Notes under the pieces: model-generated | Told to the model about the DNA's origin: nothing | What the model saw: the letters and a program-made list of their open reading frames with translations, nothing else | The model's database searches: none | In this document: positions 1 through 7,920 of the stretch, in pieces | How the letters are laid out: each line of letters begins with the position of its first letter | How positions within the stretch are numbered: the first letter of the stretch is position 1 | Source: Desulfobacterales bacterium HSG17 | Lineage (GTDB): Bacteria > Desulfobacterota > Desulfobacteria > Desulfobacterales > Desulfococcaceae | Length of the DNA: 20,519 nucleotides | Reading direction: 5' to 3' | Assembly: GCA_030377945.1 (NCBI GenBank) | Contig: JAUCGD010000045.1 | Coordinates: 1 to 20,519 of the forward strand | Program-made: the position numbers and the translations under genes

Positions 1-266
1 TGAAACCAAGATTCAAAATAGGTCAGAAAGTACATTACCAGATAGGAAATAAAAAACAATTTGACGCTGTTGTATGCTCAGTTGAAACTGGAAATCCCCA
101 TTATGATTACAAAGAACCTGTTTATACAATTTTTTTGATGCCCTCTGTATTGACAACTCTTTATGAAAGTGAGCTAAAGGAAATCAAACCTTTGAACAAG
201 CCCATGCACCAATTGCCTGCCCAAGACATATGCGGCTTTAATTGCATGGAACCTGCTTATTGCTAA
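1..266 (+). CDS. Small hypothetical protein, 5' edge cut by the window
   Basis: An open frame reads from base 3 to the TAA at 264-266 (87 residues). The window begins with TG followed in frame by AAA, so the true ATG probably starts one base before the window and only its A is missing. The product starts KPRFKIGQKVHYQIG and has alternating hydrophobic stretches (FDAVVCSVETG, YTIFLMPSV), compatible with a small SH3-like beta barrel. It has no signal peptide or membrane segment and ends Cys-rich (DICGFNCMEPAYC). I do not recognise the family. The real start could instead lie further upstream. The 204 bases that follow (267-470) hold no other gene I can support. Confidence 0.5.
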   Translation, partial: KPRFKIGQKVHYQIGNKKQFDAVVCSVETGNPHYDYKEPVYTIFLMPSVLTTLYESELKEIKPLNKPMHQLPAQDICGFNCMEPAYC

Positions 267-470
267 AAGACTTCAACCTTTTTTTAATTCTGAAGTCAGC
301 TCTCTACATGTCAGTGATTGCTTTTACAATAAAATCAAACCTAAATCAAATCTCCACATTTTAAACACATTTCCTCCATAATTTCTCCACAATTAATTGC
401 TATGTTGCTTTCAAGCATGAAGACCGGCAGCTAAGTTTTTTATTAACAATTAAATTAAGGAGAAATTAAA

Positions 471-998
471 ATGACAAAAAAAATCATCACAACAATCATG
501 ATTATGGTATTTGCACTATGTACAACAGCATTGGCAAAAGATTTCAGACCACAGCCCGGCCAGGGTTTTGGGCCTCCTGCTGTTGATGGTACTGATAATG
601 ATGCCTCCGGTACTGACACTTCCCAGAAAGAAATGCGCCCCAGACCTCCCAAGGGGCCACAGGGTCCTCTGAGTATGCTTGCAAAAGTTCAGCAGGATAA
701 TATTGCAGCAGAAGTTCTTGCAGCAATTACAGGCCAGACCGTGGAAAGTATCACAGAAGCCTTGCAGACACAGCATATGAGAGAACTTCTTGAATCCTAT
801 GAAATTGAAGATGAAGCCTTTAAGGATGCTATGGATGAAAAAGCTGCTGCATTTATTGCACAAGCAGTTGAAAATGGCAGCATAACCCAGGAACAGGCTG
901 ACACTATTATACAAATGATGGAAGAACGCCCGGAAAGATCAGAAAGACCGGAAAGACCTGAGCCGGGTGCAATGGATAACCAGGCAACAGAATTATAA
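471..998 (+). CDS. Small exported Pro/Glu-rich protein
   Basis: The product has 175 residues. An AAGGAG ribosome site at 457-462, 8 bases before the ATG, supports the start. Residues 1-22 form a signal peptide (Lys-rich start, hydrophobic core, ALA then KD), so the protein is probably periplasmic or secreted. After it come a low-complexity Pro/Gly/Asp linker (about 23-65), an acidic Ala/Gln-rich helical region (about 66-150) containing NGSITQEQADTIIQMMEERP, and a PERSERPERPEP tail. The GSIT-EQAD helix resembles short helical repeats in small periplasmic proteins of unknown role, but I cannot name a family. It appears to be monocistronic, with a hairpin following it. The export call is firm; the function is unknown. 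Confidence 0.75.
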   Translation: MTKKIITTIMIMVFALCTTALAKDFRPQPGQGFGPPAVDGTDNDASGTDTSQKEMRPRPPKGPQGPLSMLAKVQQDNIAAEVLAAITGQTVESITEALQTQHMRELLESYEIEDEAFKDAMDEKAAAFIAQAVENGSITQEQADTIIQMMEERPERSERPERPEPGAMDNQATEL

Positions 999-1017
999 TT
1001 ATCCCAATAAACAAAAA

Positions 1018-1057
1018 GGAGTGCGGAAATTATTTTTCGCACCCCTGCCCCTTTTAT
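1018..1057 (+). terminator. Probable intrinsic terminator after the exported protein
   Basis: A hairpin pairs GTGCGGAAA (1021-1029) with TTTTCGCAC (about 1034-1042) through one G-T pair, with outer G-C pairs around one mismatch. A C-rich then T-rich run (CCCTGCCCCTTTTATTT) follows. The stem is good but the T-tract is short and delayed, so efficiency is uncertain. Confidence 0.5.
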
Positions 1058-1089
1058 TTCAAAATCATATCCACCCCGGTCTCATGCCT

Positions 1090-1121
1090 GCTGGTTCCCA
1101 AGCTGGAGCTTGGGAACCAGC
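1090..1121. repeat. Perfect 15-bp inverted repeat
   Basis: GCTGGTTCCCAAGCT (1090-1104) is the exact reverse complement of 1107-1121, with a 2-base spacer. It lies in non-coding DNA between the exported protein gene and the large palindromic element. Palindromes of this GGTTCCCAAGCT type are typical dispersed intergenic repeats; whether other copies exist in this genome cannot be seen here. Confidence 0.75.
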
Positions 1122-1220
1122 AAAGAACACAGCCAGAAAAAATCCCAAAGCTGCAACACAATCCCTTTAATAAATTATAAAACAAATCAAAACTGTTGCA
1201 CCTGTTCGGAGTTTGATATA

Positions 1221-1472
1221 TTAACCCGACAACGACACTTTGCCCTGAAAGGGCAAATTATTACAGCCCAGGCCAGCGGCCTGGGATCATAACAACCCAT
1301 AAAAACAAGCTCTGAAAGAGCGTATTAATAAAAAATGTGACAACATGCTATTTCTTATAATTCGCCCTTTCAGGGCTTAATTTTATATGTTGTCAGTCCC
1401 AGGCCGTTGGCCTGGGCTGTATCAATCCGCCCCTTTGGGGCTTTAAAATCATAAGTGTCGTTCCAGGGTTAA
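1221..1472. repeat. 252-bp nested palindromic element (MITE-like)
   Basis: The outer ends TTAACCCGACAACGACACTT (1221-1240) and 1453-1472 are inverted copies matching at 17 of 20 positions. Inside are hairpins at 1242-1254 (GCCCTGAAAGGGC), 1267-1285 (CCCAGGCC/GGCCTGGG), 1309-1321 (GCTCTGAAAGAGC), 1364-1376 (GCCCTTTCAGGGC), 1398-1416 (CCCAGGCC/GGCCTGGG) and 1429-1441 (GCCCC/GGGGC). The pair GACAACAT (1339-1346) and ATGTTGTC (1387-1394) adds another inverted match. The left and right halves repeat the same motif order in opposite orientation, so the whole could fold as one long cruciform or RNA. It has no coding potential. It ends 47 bp before the TIR gene and could carry that gene's leader. Confidence 0.8.
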
Positions 1473-1519
1473 ATTGTGTCAAAATAACGAACAGAATTAA
1501 CACACGCAATGGGATTGAC

Positions 1520-3292
1520 ATGACAGATATAAAACAGATTCTTATATGCCACGCCCCGGAAGATAACAGACCGGTGCAGGGTGCAGGTGATGGCTGGGTA
1601 ACAACATTTGCTCAAAAGCTAAAAAATCGGCTTGGGGAAGATAATTTTTCAGTAAAAACAGCCTTGCCCGATTCCGCAGTTTCCATGTCTAAACATGCTA
1701 TGGTCATAGTGCTGTCTCCATTTTTTCTTGATGCACTGGAAAATGACCCGGATTATGGTGATTTCAGGAAAATGATCCTGAAAAGCGGTTTTCCAATGTA
1801 CATTGTTGAAATAGCTGCTATTGATGAAAGCCTGAAACCTGCCAAAATTCGAAAGATCCCGGTATTCCGGTTTTGGGATGAGCGTGGATATTTTAATTAT
1901 TTAGATGATCTTTATCGGCAGGTTTTAAAGGATTTTTCTGAAAAGAAAAGTGATGAAGTTCTACCGGACAAAGCAAAAAAAGTTTTTATCTGTTATGCCA
2001 AAGCTGATTTTGATACTGCAAAGCAGGTTTATGATGATTTGAAAAAACAGGGGATTGAACCCTGGATGGAAGCAGAAAACCTTAAGGCAGGTGAACACAG
2101 CCGCTTTATGATTCGGCAAGCTATTAAATCCGCTGGATATTTCATTGCCCTGTTTTCAAAGAATTCATTAAGCAAAGGTGATTATCACCGACAACAAAAG
2201 ATAGCTCTGGATCTTCTGGATGAACTGCCTCAGTCTGATGTGTTTGTTATTCCTGTAAGAATTGACGATTGTGATCCTGGTGATATTCACTCCGGTTTTG
2301 TCAATATCCACACTGCTGACCTTTTCCCAACCTATGAAACCGGAATGCAGAAAATTTTAAAAACCCTGGGAGTTGAAGACAGTCAGAGTCAGGTTCAGGT
2401 TCAAGCTTTGGAAAAGCCTGACATCCGCAAAGCTGTTTATCTTGCCGAGGTTTCCCCTGACCTTTTTAAAGAACGTGATGAAGTCCGGCGCTATCTTGAC
2501 CAGCAGGGTTATAAAGTTATTCCTGAAAAAAGCCTTTATCATCATGATTTTGAGCAATACAAGTTTGATGTTGAACAGGCTCTTAAACGGTGCGGGGTTT
2601 TTGTTCAGCTTCTCAGTCTTCTTACCTGCCGCATGTCTGCGGAGCATCCCTGTTATGGAAAGATTCAGCATGAATGTGCAAAAAAATCAAATATCCCTGT
2701 TATGCAGTGGCGCTCAACAGATATTAACCCTGGAGATACTGATGAAAATCACCAGGAACTTCTGGAAGGTGAATCTGTTTTTGCGGTTCATCTTGAGGAA
2801 TTTAAGCGTGAGGTTAAAGACAGTCTTGCAAAGCCCAAGGCTGTTGTTCAAGATTCAGGAGATGATGGCAGCCAGGTTTTTGTTTATGTTAATGCAGATG
2901 AAAAAGATGTTCCCCTGGCTGAAAAGATTGCACTGTTTATGGAAAGCAGCAGGATAGGCTATGCCCTGCCCGGTGAAGATGAAAAAGATGAACGGTTTGA
3001 AGAGTTTAAGGAGCATCTGGAAATTTGTGACGGGGTTATTGTTGTTTATGGTCAGGCTGATGTGAAATGGGCGCGCAGGCAGCTCCTTGAATGCCGCAAG
3101 GTGACATCACGGAGCCGGACTTCCCTGGTGGTGATTGCTGTTTATGAAGGGCCTCCTGAAAAGAAAAAACCCCTTAATTATAAACTGCCGAATATGGTTG
3201 TTCTGGATGACTGCCGCAGCTGCATGAACCCTGAATTGTTTGAGCCTTTTTTTCGGGCAATGCGGGAAAAGCAGCAAAGGAGATCTTCATGA
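1520..3292 (+). CDS. Four-unit TIR-like array protein
   Basis: The product has 590 residues, is soluble and has no signal peptide. Four Rossmann-like units can be seen. Unit 1 (about 5-145) starts ILICHAPEDN. Unit 2 (about 153-285) is the canonical TIR (VFICYAKADFD, then PWMEAENLKAGE, FIALFSKNS and FVIPVRIDDCD). Unit 3 (about 302-440) starts AVYLAEVSPDLFKERDEV. Unit 4 (about 451-585) has VFVYVNADEKD, DGVIVVYG and YKLPNMVVLDDCR. TIR domains either hydrolyse NAD+ or act as scaffolds. In unit 2 the place where related TIRs have a Glu (before KxAL) carries Gln (Q225-Q226), so catalysis there is doubtful. The ribosome site is weak (GGGA). The stop overlaps the start of the STAND gene (ATGA), implying coupled translation. 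It is probably a signalling partner of that protein. Confidence 0.85.
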   Translation: MTDIKQILICHAPEDNRPVQGAGDGWVTTFAQKLKNRLGEDNFSVKTALPDSAVSMSKHAMVIVLSPFFLDALENDPDYGDFRKMILKSGFPMYIVEIAAIDESLKPAKIRKIPVFRFWDERGYFNYLDDLYRQVLKDFSEKKSDEVLPDKAKKVFICYAKADFDTAKQVYDDLKKQGIEPWMEAENLKAGEHSRFMIRQAIKSAGYFIALFSKNSLSKGDYHRQQKIALDLLDELPQSDVFVIPVRIDDCDPGDIHSGFVNIHTADLFPTYETGMQKILKTLGVEDSQSQVQVQALEKPDIRKAVYLAEVSPDLFKERDEVRRYLDQQGYKVIPEKSLYHHDFEQYKFDVEQALKRCGVFVQLLSLLTCRMSAEHPCYGKIQHECAKKSNIPVMQWRSTDINPGDTDENHQELLEGESVFAVHLEEFKREVKDSLAKPKAVVQDSGDDGSQVFVYVNADEKDVPLAEKIALFMESSRIGYALPGEDEKDERFEEFKEHLEICDGVIVVYGQADVKWARRQLLECRKVTSRSRTSLVVIAVYEGPPEKKKPLNYKLPNMVVLDDCRSCMNPELFEPFFRAMREKQQRRSS

Positions 3293-6200
3293 ATATGAAT
3301 TCCGACCAAACTTCCAATAAAATGCCCTATCCCGGACTGCGACCTTTTAAAAGAAATGAAGCTGACATCTTTTTCGGGCGGGAGGAGCAGGTTGACAGGC
3401 TGCTGGAGATGATGGGGGAAAATCCTTTTCTGGCTGTGGTCGGGCCTTCAGGGTGCGGCAAGTCTTCTCTTGTGGCTGCGGGTCTTATCCCGGCACTGGA
3501 GCTTGGCCTGATGGAAAAGGGCGGGGAAAACTGGAAAATTGCCCGGATGCGTCCGGGTTCCGATCCTTTGAAAAATCTGGCTGTTAAACTGCTGGAATCC
3601 CAAGTTTTCGGGCCAAACCGTAAAAAAGGGGAAGAATCCCTGGGCTTTCTGCTGGCAACACTTCAAAGAGGGCCTCTTGGTCTTGCTGAGGCTTTAAATG
3701 AAACACCCATGCCCAAAGATCACAGCCTGCTTGTTATTGCGGACCAGTTTGAGGAAATTTTCAGGTACAGGCAGGATAATATTGACAGGGCAGAGGCATT
3801 TATTGACCTGCTGCTTGAATCTGCAAAACAGGAAAATATCTATGTAATTATAACCATGCGCTCGGATTTCCTGGGAGACTGCTCCCTGTTTCACGGGCTT
3901 CCCGAAGCCATGAATGAAAGCCAGTTTTTGACTCCCAGGCTCACAAGGGAACAGCGCAAAGGTGCAATTATAGGCCCGGCTGCCATGTTTAACGGAAAAC
4001 TGGAACCTGCACTTGTGAACCGGCTTTTAAATGATATGGGTGCAGATTTTGACCAGCTCCCGGTTTTGCAGCATCTGCTTATGCGTATGTGGACAAAGGC
4101 AGGGGAAAAACCAGGATTAGATCAGGAGGCAGGCAGGGTTTTGCTTACCCTGGATGATTATGAAGCAATGGGAACCATGAAACAGGCTTTGTCCAATCAT
4201 GCTGATGAGGCTTTTGAGGAACTGGATACCAGGCACAGGGCAATTGCACAGGTTCTTTTCAAATGCCTTTGCGATCATGCAGGTTCAGGCAGGGATACCA
4301 GGCGGCCTGCTGCACTGGATGAGGCTGCAAAGGTGGCAGGTGCAGATGCTGAAAATGTTGAAAAGGTGGTAAAAGCCTTTGGCAGAAATGACCGGAGTTT
4401 TTTATTCCTGAATTCCGAAGGGATAATTGACATAAGCCATGAAAGCTTAATCCGGCAGTGGGAAAAGCTGAAAACATGGGCAGGGGAAGAGGCAGCCTCA
4501 GCAGGTGCATACCAGCGCCTTGAACAGACTGCAAAGTTGTGGAAAAAAGGGCGGGCCGGTCTGTGGGGAACTCCTGATCTGGATATGGCTTTGGAGTGGA
4601 AAGAAAAGCAGAAACCAACCCCTGAATGGGCAGCCCGGTATGGTGAGGATTTTGATCTGGCTTTGGAGTTTCTGGATGAAAGTGAAAAAAAGCAGGTAAA
4701 AGATGAAGAAGATAAAAAACGGGAATTTCAAGAACGCACCCTGCATCTGTTTAACACCTATCTGACCCATGCTTCCCTGCTTGCAAAAATGTCAGACTAC
4801 GTAGCAGCCCGGAAAATCCTGAACCAGAGCCGGGAACTGGATAAAGAAATCCCGGCCACACGCCGCCATGCCCGGAACCTGCTGGCATGGTTTACAGACC
4901 TTATGGGCGGGAAAGCTCAAAAGGTGTATCAGGGTGCGGGAGTGCCTTTGCAGAATGTTGCTGTCAGCCCGGACGGGCGGTTGCTGGCTACTGTTGGTGA
5001 AAAAGGTACGGTGGTGCTGTTTGATGTGGAAAGCGGGGAGATTGTCAGGCGGTTGGAAGGGCATGAGAAAGATGTTGGTCAATTAGGAGGGGTTGAATCA
5101 GCAGTTTTTCATCCTGATGGCAAATGGTTGGCAACTGCTGGGCAAGATCAGCGTATTATATTTTGGTCTGTGCCGGATGGGGAGATTGTTCGGGAGATTG
5201 AAACATCAGGGAAGGCTGGAAGGCTTGCTTTTAGCACAGATGGTAAATTGATTGCAAGCGGATCGGATAATCAAAATATTGCCATATGGAACGCTGAGAC
5301 TGGAAAAGAAGTCAAAATATTAAAGGGGCATCAAGATATGATTTCCGGTCTCACCTTCAACTCAACCGGAACCCTCCTTGCCAGCGCATCCTACGACCGC
5401 ACAGCCAGAATATGGGACGTGAAAACTGGCAAATCCATCCACACCCTTCGCGGCCATGCAGGTAATGTTCAAAGATTGGTATTCCACCCGGACGGAAACA
5501 CCCTTGCCACATGCAGCAATGACAAAAACATCATCATGTGGCAGACAGAAACCGGCAGACCTCTATCCGTGCTTCAGGGGCATGAGAACATTATATTAGG
5601 CGTTGCCTTCACAGAATCCGGGGATCACCTGATCTCCGGCAGCTTTGACCGCACCCTGCGGATATGGGACACGGAAACCGGCGTTACACTGCGGGTGTTG
5701 CAGGGGCATGAAGCCGGTGTAGTAAGATTGGCAGTAAAGGAAAACCGCATCTTCAGCGCAAGCAATGACATGACAGTCCGGCAGTGGGATTTACAGATGG
5801 AAGATCAGATGCGGGTTAAGGATATTCCGGGGGAACCGAACTCGTCTGCTATTTCTCCTGATGGTAAAATGATTGCGGTAGGTTTTAAAGGCGACGGGCT
5901 TCGTTTGTATTCATTGCCGGATATTTCAATGATATGGGAGATAAATGAAGCGCATTCGGATAGAACATTTCGGCTCTCTTTCAGCCCTGATGGAAAACAA
6001 ATAGCTTCCGCAAGTTTGGACAAAACCGCCAAACTCTGGCAGGTCAGTGATGGAAAACCAATTCAGACCTTTACAGGTCATACAAGAGCTGTCCACGGCA
6101 TAGCCTTCTCACCAGACAACAAACACATCTCCACAGCCAGCTTTGACGGACGAATCGGCCTTTTTGAAATCGGCAGGGAACAAGGGCAGTTTCATGAGGC

Positions 6201-6717
6201 GCATGAGGGCAGAGTCAATTCTGTGGAATTTGATAAAAAAGGTGAAAAACTGGTAAGTGCAGGAGATGATGGCGCAATCCGCCTCTGGGACATCCGGGAA
6301 TGGCCGCCCAAACTATTGCGGGATTTTTCCAAATCTGCCGATCAAGTCACATGGGCAGCCATCAGCCCGGACGGAAGCCGTGTGGCGGGGGTGGGACGTG
6401 ATTACATTGTTCATATTTTCAACACAAATGACGGCAGGGAAACACAGAGATTTGTTGGCCATGAAAATATGGTCTTTCGCGTTGCTTTCAGCCCGGATGG
6501 TGGGCAGGTTGCCACGGTGAGCTCAGACGCCACTGTGCGCTTCTGGGATTTGGAAACCGGTGAAGCACTCTTTACCCTGAGACTGCCAACCAACAGCGGA
6601 GTCCCCGTTCCCCTCTGGGACTTCACCTTCCGCTGCACCCCCACAGGCTGCTGGCTGGCAGTGCCTTTGACGCGGGGTAAGCTGGTGGTTTATAATATGG
6701 GGGAGGTTTATGATTGA
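3289..6717 (+). CDS. STAND (nSTAND1-type) NTPase with 14 WD40 repeats
   Basis: The product has 1142 residues. The N-terminal motif YPGLRPFKRNEADIFFGREE is typical of the nSTAND1 NTPase family. Walker A is GPSGCGKSS (52-60), Walker B is LLVIADQFEE (D152), and RSDFLGDC (191-198) plus the winged-helix signature SHESLIRQW (H384) follow. A charged helical linker covers about 410-545. From about 546 to the end I count 14 WD40 blades (SPDG, GH and WD signatures), which fits two seven-bladed propellers. Such proteins are switch ATPases that oligomerise when the C-terminal sensor binds its target. The start is ATG 3289 with AAAGGAG at 3276-3282; ATG 3295 is an in-frame alternative. It overlaps the TIR gene by 4 bp. 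The trigger and output are unknown. Confidence 0.92.
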   Translation: MNMNSDQTSNKMPYPGLRPFKRNEADIFFGREEQVDRLLEMMGENPFLAVVGPSGCGKSSLVAAGLIPALELGLMEKGGENWKIARMRPGSDPLKNLAVKLLESQVFGPNRKKGEESLGFLLATLQRGPLGLAEALNETPMPKDHSLLVIADQFEEIFRYRQDNIDRAEAFIDLLLESAKQENIYVIITMRSDFLGDCSLFHGLPEAMNESQFLTPRLTREQRKGAIIGPAAMFNGKLEPALVNRLLNDMGADFDQLPVLQHLLMRMWTKAGEKPGLDQEAGRVLLTLDDYEAMGTMKQALSNHADEAFEELDTRHRAIAQVLFKCLCDHAGSGRDTRRPAALDEAAKVAGADAENVEKVVKAFGRNDRSFLFLNSEGIIDISHESLIRQWEKLKTWAGEEAASAGAYQRLEQTAKLWKKGRAGLWGTPDLDMALEWKEKQKPTPEWAARYGEDFDLALEFLDESEKKQVKDEEDKKREFQERTLHLFNTYLTHASLLAKMSDYVAARKILNQSRELDKEIPATRRHARNLLAWFTDLMGGKAQKVYQGAGVPLQNVAVSPDGRLLATVGEKGTVVLFDVESGEIVRRLEGHEKDVGQLGGVESAVFHPDGKWLATAGQDQRIIFWSVPDGEIVREIETSGKAGRLAFSTDGKLIASGSDNQNIAIWNAETGKEVKILKGHQDMISGLTFNSTGTLLASASYDRTARIWDVKTGKSIHTLRGHAGNVQRLVFHPDGNTLATCSNDKNIIMWQTETGRPLSVLQGHENIILGVAFTESGDHLISGSFDRTLRIWDTETGVTLRVLQGHEAGVVRLAVKENRIFSASNDMTVRQWDLQMEDQMRVKDIPGEPNSSAISPDGKMIAVGFKGDGLRLYSLPDISMIWEINEAHSDRTFRLSFSPDGKQIASASLDKTAKLWQVSDGKPIQTFTGHTRAVHGIAFSPDNKHISTASFDGRIGLFEIGREQGQFHEAHEGRVNSVEFDKKGEKLVSAGDDGAIRLWDIREWPPKLLRDFSKSADQVTWAAISPDGSRVAGVGRDYIVHIFNTNDGRETQRFVGHENMVFRVAFSPDGGQVATVSSDATVRFWDLETGEALFTLRLPTNSGVPVPLWDFTFRCTPTGCWLAVPLTRGKLVVYNMGEVYD

Positions 6718-6741
6718 GGGGGTTGTTTGTTTGGTGTTTTG

Positions 6742-6820
6742 GGAACCATGATTAAATGATTAAATGATTTTCATGAAGGGGGTTCATGGTTCATCATTTA
6801 ATCATGAGAATCATGGTTCC
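6742..6820. repeat. Long AT-rich inverted repeat / possible terminator
   Basis: GGAACCATGATT (6742-6753) pairs perfectly with 6809-6820, and an inner ATTAAATGAT (6751-6760, repeated with overlap at 6759-6768) pairs with ATCATTTAAT (6793-6802). The hairpin starts 24 bp after the STAND gene stop. There is no clear U-tract, so a repeat with some terminator activity is more likely than a classical terminator. Confidence 0.65.
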
Positions 6821-6837
6821 TAAAAAGAGGGTAAAAT

Positions 6838-6942
6838 ATGATAACCGCAAAAATTGATCTGCCACTGGAGATTGAGGAAAAAGCAGGAAACGGTAGCGCC
6901 TCCCTACGTGGAGGCTCTTGTGCTAAAAAACACAACCTATAA
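6838..6942 (+). CDS. 34-codon ORF, possible gene remnant
   Basis: ATG 6838 follows AAGAGGG at about 6825-6831 and runs 34 codons to TAA 6940-6942. The start, MITAKIDLPLEIEEKAG, looks like the beginning of a small antitoxin- or RHH-like protein, but the second half is low complexity and is read through a palindrome (GCCTCC 6898-6903 / GGAGGC 6910-6915). A repeat may therefore have interrupted an older gene. I cannot assign a function, and translation is uncertain. Confidence 0.3.
   Translation: MITAKIDLPLEIEEKAGNGSASLRGGSCAKKHNL
6898..6915. repeat. Short GC palindrome GCCTCC/GGAGGC
   Basis: A 6-bp perfect stem with a 6-base loop (CTACGT) lies between the remnant ORF start and the binding-protein gene. 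It resembles dispersed intergenic repeats and could also fold in the leader of the downstream mRNA. Confidence 0.45.
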
Positions 6943-6959
6943 AATTCAAGGAGGCCATT

Positions 6960-7898
6960 ATGCAAAAAATTCGTATCTCATTATTATCAATTATTTTTGT
7001 AATTTGTTTGTGTATAAACGCAAATGCATATGTGCTGCGGCTTCAATGGACACCCCAGGCCCAGTTTGCAGGGTACTATATGGCTGCTGAACAAGGTTTT
7101 TATAAAGATTTGGGGCTTGATATTATAATAGAAGCAGGCGGCCCCGGAATCTTTGGTCTCCGGGAACTTGTTGACAAAAAAATGGATTTTGCAACCTCCT
7201 GGCTTGTATCAGCAGTCAGAATAAAAGCAAACGGTGTAAACCTGGTTCATATAGGCCAGGTTTTTCAGAAGTCGGCATTAATGCTTATTGCTAAAAAATC
7301 AAGCAAAATTGATTCCATTCAAAAATTTTCCGGCCATAGCCTGGGTGTCTGGCCTGGAGATTTCCAGCTTTTACCAAAAGCTTTGCTTAGAAAAAACCGT
7401 ATCAAAAATGTGAAAGTTATTAACCAGGATTTTTCAATGGAACCCTTTATTAAAGGCGAAATTGATATTGCATCTGCCATGCGCTATAATGAATATCATC
7501 AGGTGCTTGAATCTGGTATCAAACCTGATGAACTTATAGTTTTTGATTATGCCCAGCTTGAGATGAACCTGCCTGAAGACGGTATTTATGTTCATGAAGA
7601 TTTTTTTAAGCAAAATAAAGAAGTATGCAAAAAATTTGTTCAGGCAAGTTTTAAAGGCTGGAAATATGCTTTTGAACATAAAGACGAAACCGTTAAATTT
7701 ATAACTGATATGGCAAATAAAACACCTTTTAAAAGCACAGAAAAAAAACAGCGCATTATGCTTGATGAAGTTGAAAAACTCATAGATCTTAATGACAGTA
7801 AACTTAAAGAAAAAGATTTTCAAACTGCAAATGAAATATTGAAAACAAGCAGGATTATAAAAAAAGATGTGAGCTATAAAGAATTTACAGGCAATTAA
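6960..7898 (+). CDS. NMT1/THI5-like periplasmic substrate-binding protein
   Basis: The product has 312 residues. A strong AAGGAGG (6948-6954) sits 5 bases before the ATG. Residues 1-23 are a signal peptide ending ANA. The mature start, LRLQWTPQAQFAGYYMAAEQGFY, is the hallmark of the NMT1/THI5-like (SsuA/ThiY-type) family, whose members bind small molecules such as pyrimidine precursors or sulfonates, usually for an ABC importer. Length is normal. No ABC permease or ATPase gene is nearby; instead a chemoreceptor gene follows after 22 bp, which suggests ligand presentation to that receptor. The ligand cannot be predicted. The protein has no lipobox, so it is probably freely periplasmic. Confidence 0.88.
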   Translation: MQKIRISLLSIIFVICLCINANAYVLRLQWTPQAQFAGYYMAAEQGFYKDLGLDIIIEAGGPGIFGLRELVDKKMDFATSWLVSAVRIKANGVNLVHIGQVFQKSALMLIAKKSSKIDSIQKFSGHSLGVWPGDFQLLPKALLRKNRIKNVKVINQDFSMEPFIKGEIDIASAMRYNEYHQVLESGIKPDELIVFDYAQLEMNLPEDGIYVHEDFFKQNKEVCKKFVQASFKGWKYAFEHKDETVKFITDMANKTPFKSTEKKQRIMLDEVEKLIDLNDSKLKEKDFQTANEILKTSRIIKKDVSYKEFTGN

Positions 7899-7907
7899 AA
7901 ATATTAC

Positions 7908-7913
7908 GAGGAG
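7908..7913 (+). promoter_or_regulatory. Ribosome binding site that fixes a TTG start
   Basis: GAGGAG lies 7 bases before TTG 7921. No in-frame ATG is near, and the TTG gives the Lys-rich N terminus and first membrane helix expected of a chemoreceptor, so the TTG is the likely start. Confidence 0.6.
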
Positions 7914-7920
7914 TAAAGGA

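Noticed and set aside
967..1292. Two short plus-strand ORFs (967-1170 and 1110-1292)
   Set aside because: They run through the terminator hairpin and palindromic repeats, have no ribosome site and give low-complexity products.
1221..1472. CRISPR array
   Set aside because: The repeated CTGAAAG and CCAGGCC blocks alternate in orientation and spacing and form hairpins; there are no regular direct repeats with unique spacers and no cas genes.
6960..7898. Naming the binding protein ThiY or SsuA
   Set aside because: The family match is clear but no thiamine or sulfonate genes are nearby, so a specific symbol or ligand would be a guess.
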